Origin: Ramlibacter sp.
GTDB taxonomy: Bacteria; Pseudomonadota; Gammaproteobacteria; Burkholderiales; Burkholderiaceae_C
Direction of reading: 5' to 3'
DNA: 8,808 bases
NCBI GenBank assembly: GCA_021156245.1
Contig: JAJNBO010000068.1
Location: forward strand, 1-8,808
The notes under the pieces were generated by a model. That model was not told where the DNA came from, ran no database searches, and worked only from the letters and a program-made list of their open reading frames with translations. This document shows positions 5,276 through 8,808 of the stretch, piece after piece. Made by a program: the position numbers and the translations under genes. Each line of letters opens with the position of its first letter. Positions within the stretch are counted from its first letter, which is position 1.

Positions 5276-7347
5276 GCGGCACCGGACGCGGCTGCGGCGG
5301 CGGCCGCCGCGTCCGCGCTCTTCTTGGCGAACTCCGCACGCAAGGCCTTGAGCTTCTCGCGCGGATCTTCCTTCACCGTCGTCTTGTCCAGCGCCATTTC
5401 CGCGATGAAGCGGCTCGGCTGCGCCGGCACCATCTCGCGGCCCTTCTTGCGCTTCTTGCTCCAGCTCACGGCCAGCGAGCGCTGCGCCCGCGTGATGCCC
5501 ACGTACATCAGGCGCCGCTCCTCCTGCAGCCGCTGCACGAAGGATTCCGTGACGGCGCCGCCATCGGCGTCCTCCGGCTTGAACGGCAGCATGCCTTCCA
5601 CGCAGCCTGCCAGCACCACGTGCGGCCATTCCAGCCCCTTGGACGCGTGGAGCGTGGAGAGCGTCACCACGTTCTGGTCCTTCTCGCGCTCGCTGATGGT
5701 GGACAGCAGCGCGATGGTCTGCGCCACTTCGAGCAGGGTCTTGCGCTCCGTGGCCAGGGTGACGCCGGCCGTGTCGTCGATCTCGCCGCCGCAGCGAGCG
5801 GACATCCAGTCGATGAAGTCCAGCACGTTGGTCCAGCGCGCCGCGGCCACCTTCTCGTTGTCCTCGCCGTCGTACAGGTGCTTCTCGTAGCCGATGTCCT
5901 TCAGCCACTCCAGCAGGAAGGCCTTGGCGTCCTCGGCGCCGACGGTGTGGCGGGCGCGGAATTCGAGGTCGTTCACGTAGCGGCCGAACTCGTGCAGGCT
6001 GCCGACCGCGCGCGCATTCAGCACCGAACCGAGCGAGGGCGAGAAGAGCGCCGCGAACAGGCTCAGCTTGTACTGGCTGGCGAAGGTTCCCAGGCTTTGC
6101 AGCGTCTGGTGGCCGATGCCGCGCTTCGGCGTCGTCACCGAGCGCAGGAACGCGGGGTCGTCGTCGTTGTTCACCCACAGGCGCAGCCAGCCGCACAGGT
6201 CGCGGATCTCGGCGCGGTCGAAGAAGCTCTGGCCGCCCGACACCTTGTACGGGATCTGCGCCTTGCGCAGCGCCTGCTCGAACACGCGCGCCTGGTGGTT
6301 GGCGCGGTACAGCACCGCGAAATCCTTCCAGTCCTTGCCCGCGCCGTTGGCGCGGATCGACTGGATGCGCGCGACCATGCGCTCGGCCTCGTGCTCCTCG
6401 CTGTCGCAGTCCACCACGCGCACCGGCTCGCCTTCGCCGAGTTCCGAGAACAGTGTCTTCGGGAACAGCTTCGGGTTCGGCTGGATCACGTTGTTGGCTG
6501 CACGCAGGATGGCGCTGGTCGAGCGGTAGTTCTGCTCCAGCTTCACGACCTTCAAGGTCGGATAGTCCTGCGGCAGCTTGCGCAGGTTGTCCAGCGTGGC
6601 GCCACGCCAGCCGTAGATGGACTGGTCGTCGTCGCCCACGGCGGTGAAGCGGCCGCGCTCGCCCAACAGCAGCTTCAGCAATTCGTACTGGGTGGCGTTG
6701 GTGTCCTGGTATTCGTCCACCAGCACGTGGCCGAGCGCCTTCTGCCATTTCTCCCGCACCTCGGGGAAGTCGCGCAGCAGCCTCAGCGGCATGCCGATCA
6801 GGTCGTCGAAATCGACGCTCTGGTAGGCGGTCAGGCGCTCTTCGTAGCGCTCCATCACCTTGGCGGTGATGCGCTCGTTGTCGTCCTTGGCCTGCGCCAG
6901 CGCCTGCGCGGCGTTCAGCCCGGCGTTCTTCCAGGCGCTGATGGCCCATTGCCATTGCCGTGCGGTGGCCGCGTCGGTCGTCCCGCCGGCGTCCTTGAGG
7001 ATGCTCGTGACGTCGTCGGAGTCGAGGATGGAGAACTGGGGCTTCAGGCCCAGTGCGGTGCCGTCCTGGCGCATCATGCGCACGCCGAGCGCGTGAAAGG
7101 TGCAGATCAGCACCTCCTTCGCCTCGCGGCCCACCAGCGACTTGGCGCGTTCGCGCATTTCGGCCGCCGCCTTGTTGGTGAACGTGATGGCCGCGATGCG
7201 CTTGGCCTCCAGCCCCGCCTGGATCAACCGGGCGATCTTGTGCGTGATCACGCGCGTCTTGCCCGAGCCGGCGCCGGCCAGCACCAGGCAAGGACCATGC
7301 ATGTAGTTGACGGCTTCTTGCTGGGCGAGGTTCAGGCCGGCGGACAT
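5272..7347 (-). CDS. rep: ATP-dependent DNA helicase Rep (UvrD/PcrA superfamily 1A)
   Basis: Rep is a cytoplasmic 3'-5' DNA translocase/helicase that helps replication forks past bound proteins and restarts stalled forks. The 691 residues carry all SF1A motifs: Q-motif LNLAQQEAV (5-13), Walker A GAGSGKT (25-31), Ia ITFTNKAAAEM (54-64), Walker B VDEYQD (210-215), III VGDDDQSIYGWRGA (237-250), IV EQNYRS (271-276), V TLHASKGLEW (565-574) and VI EERRLMYVGITRAQ (609-622). The order, the VDEYQDTN..QYELLKLL segment and the SGG.SFF.R.EI.D stretch (370-382) match E. coli Rep more closely than UvrD as I recall them. I chose the ATG at 7347, where homology begins. A TTG at 7464 would add 39 residues unlike the family and occupy the divergent promoter region. 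No Shine-Dalgarno is visible at either start. The C-terminus is charged and ends in an Ala run (680-687) where UvrD/PcrA proteins vary. The stop overlaps the next gene by 4 nt. Confidence 0.95.
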   Translation of the reverse strand: MSAGLNLAQQEAVNYMHGPCLVLAGAGSGKTRVITHKIARLIQAGLEAKRIAAITFTNKAAAEMRERAKSLVGREAKEVLICTFHALGVRMMRQDGTALGLKPQFSILDSDDVTSILKDAGGTTDAATARQWQWAISAWKNAGLNAAQALAQAKDDNERITAKVMERYEERLTAYQSVDFDDLIGMPLRLLRDFPEVREKWQKALGHVLVDEYQDTNATQYELLKLLLGERGRFTAVGDDDQSIYGWRGATLDNLRKLPQDYPTLKVVKLEQNYRSTSAILRAANNVIQPNPKLFPKTLFSELGEGEPVRVVDCDSEEHEAERMVARIQSIRANGAGKDWKDFAVLYRANHQARVFEQALRKAQIPYKVSGGQSFFDRAEIRDLCGWLRLWVNNDDDPAFLRSVTTPKRGIGHQTLQSLGTFASQYKLSLFAALFSPSLGSVLNARAVGSLHEFGRYVNDLEFRARHTVGAEDAKAFLLEWLKDIGYEKHLYDGEDNEKVAAARWTNVLDFIDWMSARCGGEIDDTAGVTLATERKTLLEVAQTIALLSTISEREKDQNVVTLSTLHASKGLEWPHVVLAGCVEGMLPFKPEDADGGAVTESFVQRLQEERRLMYVGITRAQRSLAVSWSKKRKKGREMVPAQPSRFIAEMALDKTTVKEDPREKLKALRAEFAKKSADAAAAAAAASGAA
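5284..5314 (-). repeat. GC palindrome within the Ala-rich end of rep
   Basis: The codons for the Rep Ala run form a 14-bp perfect palindrome GCGGCGGCCGCCGC (5297-5310). A second pair of 7-bp arms, GGACGCG (5284-5290) and CGCGTCC (5308-5314), partly overlaps it, so two alternative hairpins are possible. Both sit 9-40 nt before the ATG of the coupled exported-protein gene and could affect its access to ribosomes. It may simply be a by-product of GCN codon repetition. Confidence 0.45.
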
Positions 7348-7472
7348 CGGGAGGCGGTGGGTACTGCGCGAGGAAACAGCGGGGAATGATAAGCGCCAGG
7401 GCTGTTGCCAATCGCGCGAAGACGTGAAGCCCCGGCATTCCTTCCTGCCGGGTTGCGCGGACAATACCAGCC
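7348..7472. promoter_or_regulatory. Divergent intergenic region between rep and the AEC permease gene
   Basis: These 125 bp must hold the start signals of both genes. On the - strand TATCAT (7391-7386) is a 5-of-6 match to a -10 element for rep, but the TTGGCA upstream (7411-7406) is only 14 bp away, shorter than usual. For the permease, a perfect 7-bp inverted repeat CCCGGCA/TGCCGGG (7431-7437 and 7446-7452, 8-nt loop) ends 20 bp before its GTG start and could be an operator or an RNA hairpin. No Shine-Dalgarno is apparent for either gene. Confidence 0.35.
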
Positions 7473-8435
7473 GTGCTAAGCGTCCTCCTGGTCACCTTCC
7501 CGTTCTTCGCCCTGGTATTGGCCGGTTACATCGCCGCACGCCGGCGCATGCTGCCCTTCGAGGCGATCGGGGGCCTGAACACCTTCGTGCTTTTTTTCGC
7601 GCTGCCGTGCATGTTGTACCGGTTCGGCGCGAGCACGCCGATCGCGCAGCTGCTCGATGTCACGGCGGCCGCGGTCTGGCTGGTGTGCGCGCTCCTGGTG
7701 GTCGCCGGCACCGTGAAATACAGCATGAACGCCCGCATCCGCTGGAACGACGCTTCCTTCGGCGCGCTGGTGGCCGCGTTCCCGAACACCGGCTTCATGG
7801 GCGTGCCGCTGCTGGTGGCATTGCTCGGCGCGCAGGCGGCGGGACCGGCCATCCTGACCATCATGATCGACCTGGTGTTCACGTCGTCCCTGTGCATCGC
7901 GTTGTCGCGCCTGGACAGCGCCGACCAGCACGGCGCATCGGAGGCGGCGAAGAAAGCGTTGAAGGGCGCGGCGCTGAACCCGATGCCGTGGGCCATCCTG
8001 CTGGGGGGCGTGTCCTCCGCCTTCGCGTGGCAACCGGTGGCGCCGGTCATGAACACCATCGGCCTGCTCGCCGATGCCGCTTCGCCGGTGGCGTTGTTCA
8101 CCATCGGCGCCGTGCTGGCGCGCTCGCAGTTCGTCGCGGCGCAGAGCGAGCAGGGCCCGATGCCTGCGGCTGATTTCGTGCCGGTCGCCCTGGTCAAGCT
8201 GTTCGTGCACCCGTTGCTGGTGTGGGGTGCCGGCCTCGGCGTGCGCGCGGCCGGCCTGCCGCTCGACGACTTCACGCTCAAGGTGATGGTGCTGGTCGCG
8301 GCCTTGCCCAGCGCCAGCAACGTGTCCCTGCTTGCCGAACGTTTCGGCGCCGACACGGGGCGTGTCGCGCGCATCATCCTGCTCACCACGGCTGCGGCGT
8401 TCTTGACGTTCTCCGGCGTCGTCGCGCTGCTCTAG
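7473..8435 (+). CDS. AEC-family transporter (auxin efflux carrier/malonate-type permease)
   Basis: This 320-residue, strongly hydrophobic protein has the length and layout of bacterial AEC carriers, inner-membrane permeases of about ten segments arranged as two five-helix repeats. Characterised relatives (for example MdcF/MleP-type proteins) carry malonate, malate or other organic anions. Family traits are the FPFFALVLAGYIAARR N-terminus (9-24), the PNTGFMGVPLL motif (104-114) in the first crossing helix, the hydrophilic mid-loop (146-165), the second-half NPMPWAILLGG (169-179), and LPSASNVSLLAERFGAD (278-294), which includes the second crossing region. The start is the GTG at 7473, giving the expected family N-terminus at once, although no Shine-Dalgarno is evident. 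It is transcribed divergently from rep and converges on the phospholipase D-like gene, sharing a CTAG for the two stops. Substrate cannot be inferred from sequence alone; neighbours give no hint. Confidence 0.92.
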   Translation: MLSVLLVTFPFFALVLAGYIAARRRMLPFEAIGGLNTFVLFFALPCMLYRFGASTPIAQLLDVTAAAVWLVCALLVVAGTVKYSMNARIRWNDASFGALVAAFPNTGFMGVPLLVALLGAQAAGPAILTIMIDLVFTSSLCIALSRLDSADQHGASEAAKKALKGAALNPMPWAILLGGVSSAFAWQPVAPVMNTIGLLADAASPVALFTIGAVLARSQFVAAQSEQGPMPAADFVPVALVKLFVHPLLVWGAGLGVRAAGLPLDDFTLKVMVLVAALPSASNVSLLAERFGADTGRVARIILLTTAAAFLTFSGVVALL

Positions 8436-8808
8436 AGGATGGGCGCCAGCAGGGTTGCCGCGCGCTCGCGCAGCTTTTCCAGTGCCGGACGGCCCTGCCA
8501 GTCCTGCAGCGTGACTTTCTTGCAGCGCTTCAGGTCTTCCTCGAACACGCGTGTCAGCTCGCCTGCGAAGCCGGCGTCATAGACGTTCAGGTTGGCTTCG
8601 TCGTTCAGGTGGAAGGAGCGGGGATCGAAGTTCGTGGAGCCTACGGAGGCCAGGAGCCCGTCGACGATGACCAGCTTGCAGTGGTACATGGTGGGCTGGT
8701 ACACGTAGATCTCCGCGCCCGCCTTGAGCAGATCGCCCCAGAGCGCGCGCGAGGCGTGCCGTACCGTCTGCTGGTCCGTCTTGCGTCCGGGGGTGATCAC
8801 CCGCACCC
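8432..8808 (-). CDS. Phospholipase D-fold protein, probable cardiolipin synthase (C-terminal part)
   Basis: Only the last 124 residues and the stop are inside the window; the frame is open through the right edge, so the GTG at 8806 is an internal codon. The visible part contains one HKD catalytic motif, H-x-K-x4-D in YHCKLVIVD (His codon at 8683-8681, Asp at 8662-8660), followed by GSTNFDPRSF and LNDEANLNVYD. This is the usual second-domain sequence of bacterial cardiolipin synthases, membrane enzymes that join phosphatidyl groups onto phosphatidylglycerol or a related acceptor. The ending, DWQGRPALEKLRERAATLLAPIL on residues 102-124 of the visible part, also fits the Cls/ClsB type as recalled. 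The N-terminal half, with the first HKD motif and any membrane segments, must lie upstream, so a different PLD-family member cannot be excluded. Its stop overlaps that of the AEC gene. Confidence 0.88.
   Translation of the reverse strand, partial: VRVITPGRKTDQQTVRHASRALWGDLLKAGAEIYVYQPTMYHCKLVIVDGLLASVGSTNFDPRSFHLNDEANLNVYDAGFAGELTRVFEEDLKRCKKVTLQDWQGRPALEKLRERAATLLAPIL

Noticed and set aside
5620..7389. 589-codon + strand open frame opposite rep
   Set aside because: It is an antisense shadow of a gene with all Rep motifs; its protein is a repetitive Val/Leu/Ala/His/Gln mixture without recognisable domains.
7348..7464. Upstream TTG start for rep adding 39 residues
   Set aside because: The extra residues do not resemble the Rep N-terminus, the start codon is TTG, and the extension would fill the divergent promoter region. 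Homology begins at the ATG of 7347.
5276..7495. Long - strand frame running through rep out of frame into the exported-protein gene
   Set aside because: Only its last 133 codons, from the ATG at 5275, look like a real protein with a signal peptide; the rest is a shadow of rep.

Overview
The window is high-GC DNA (roughly two thirds G+C, with strong G/C at third codon positions). It is densely packed with eight protein genes: six complete and one cut at each edge. The Bug-type periplasmic receptor beside an aromatic-acid dioxygenase, the Rep helicase sequence and the codon use suggest a betaproteobacterium of the order Burkholderiales, perhaps Comamonadaceae. This assignment rests on recalled family patterns and not on a search. 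I saw no RNA genes, insertion sequences, CRISPR arrays, phage genes or attachment sites.

Left part (1-2697, + strand): a catabolic operon. It holds the 3' part of a Rieske non-heme iron dioxygenase alpha subunit of the terephthalate/anthranilate dioxygenase type, its beta subunit (overlapping TGATG junction), and, 31 bp on, a Bug/TctC-type solute receptor with a signal peptide and a clear Shine-Dalgarno. The likely logic is capture of an aromatic or related carboxylate in the periplasm and ring dihydroxylation in the cytoplasm. The reductase, any diol dehydrogenase and the regulator are not in the window.

Middle (2694-7347, - strand): reading in the direction of transcription, rep (ATP-dependent DNA helicase), a small exported protein of unknown function joined to rep by an ATGA overlap, a 170-bp gap with a hairpin, an AT-rich promoter-like island and a possible 16-codon leader ORF, then an unrecognised polytopic membrane protein, then a class I SAM-dependent methyltransferase with its own good Shine-Dalgarno. 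The methyltransferase runs tail-to-tail into the Bug gene.

Right part (7348-8808): a 125-bp divergent region separates rep from an AEC-family (auxin efflux carrier/malonate-type) permease on the + strand. That gene meets, tail-to-tail, the 3' end of a phospholipase D-fold protein that is probably a cardiolipin synthase.

The window looks mostly like ordinary chromosomal sequence. The most distinctive structural feature is that the only three CTAG tetranucleotides I can find all sit at gene boundaries, two of them forming the shared stop codons of the two convergent gene pairs. Other points of interest are the unassigned dioxygenase/Bug cassette, the possible leader peptide or frameshift ahead of the membrane protein, the tandem repeat in its promoter-like island, and the coupled rep/exported-protein pair.
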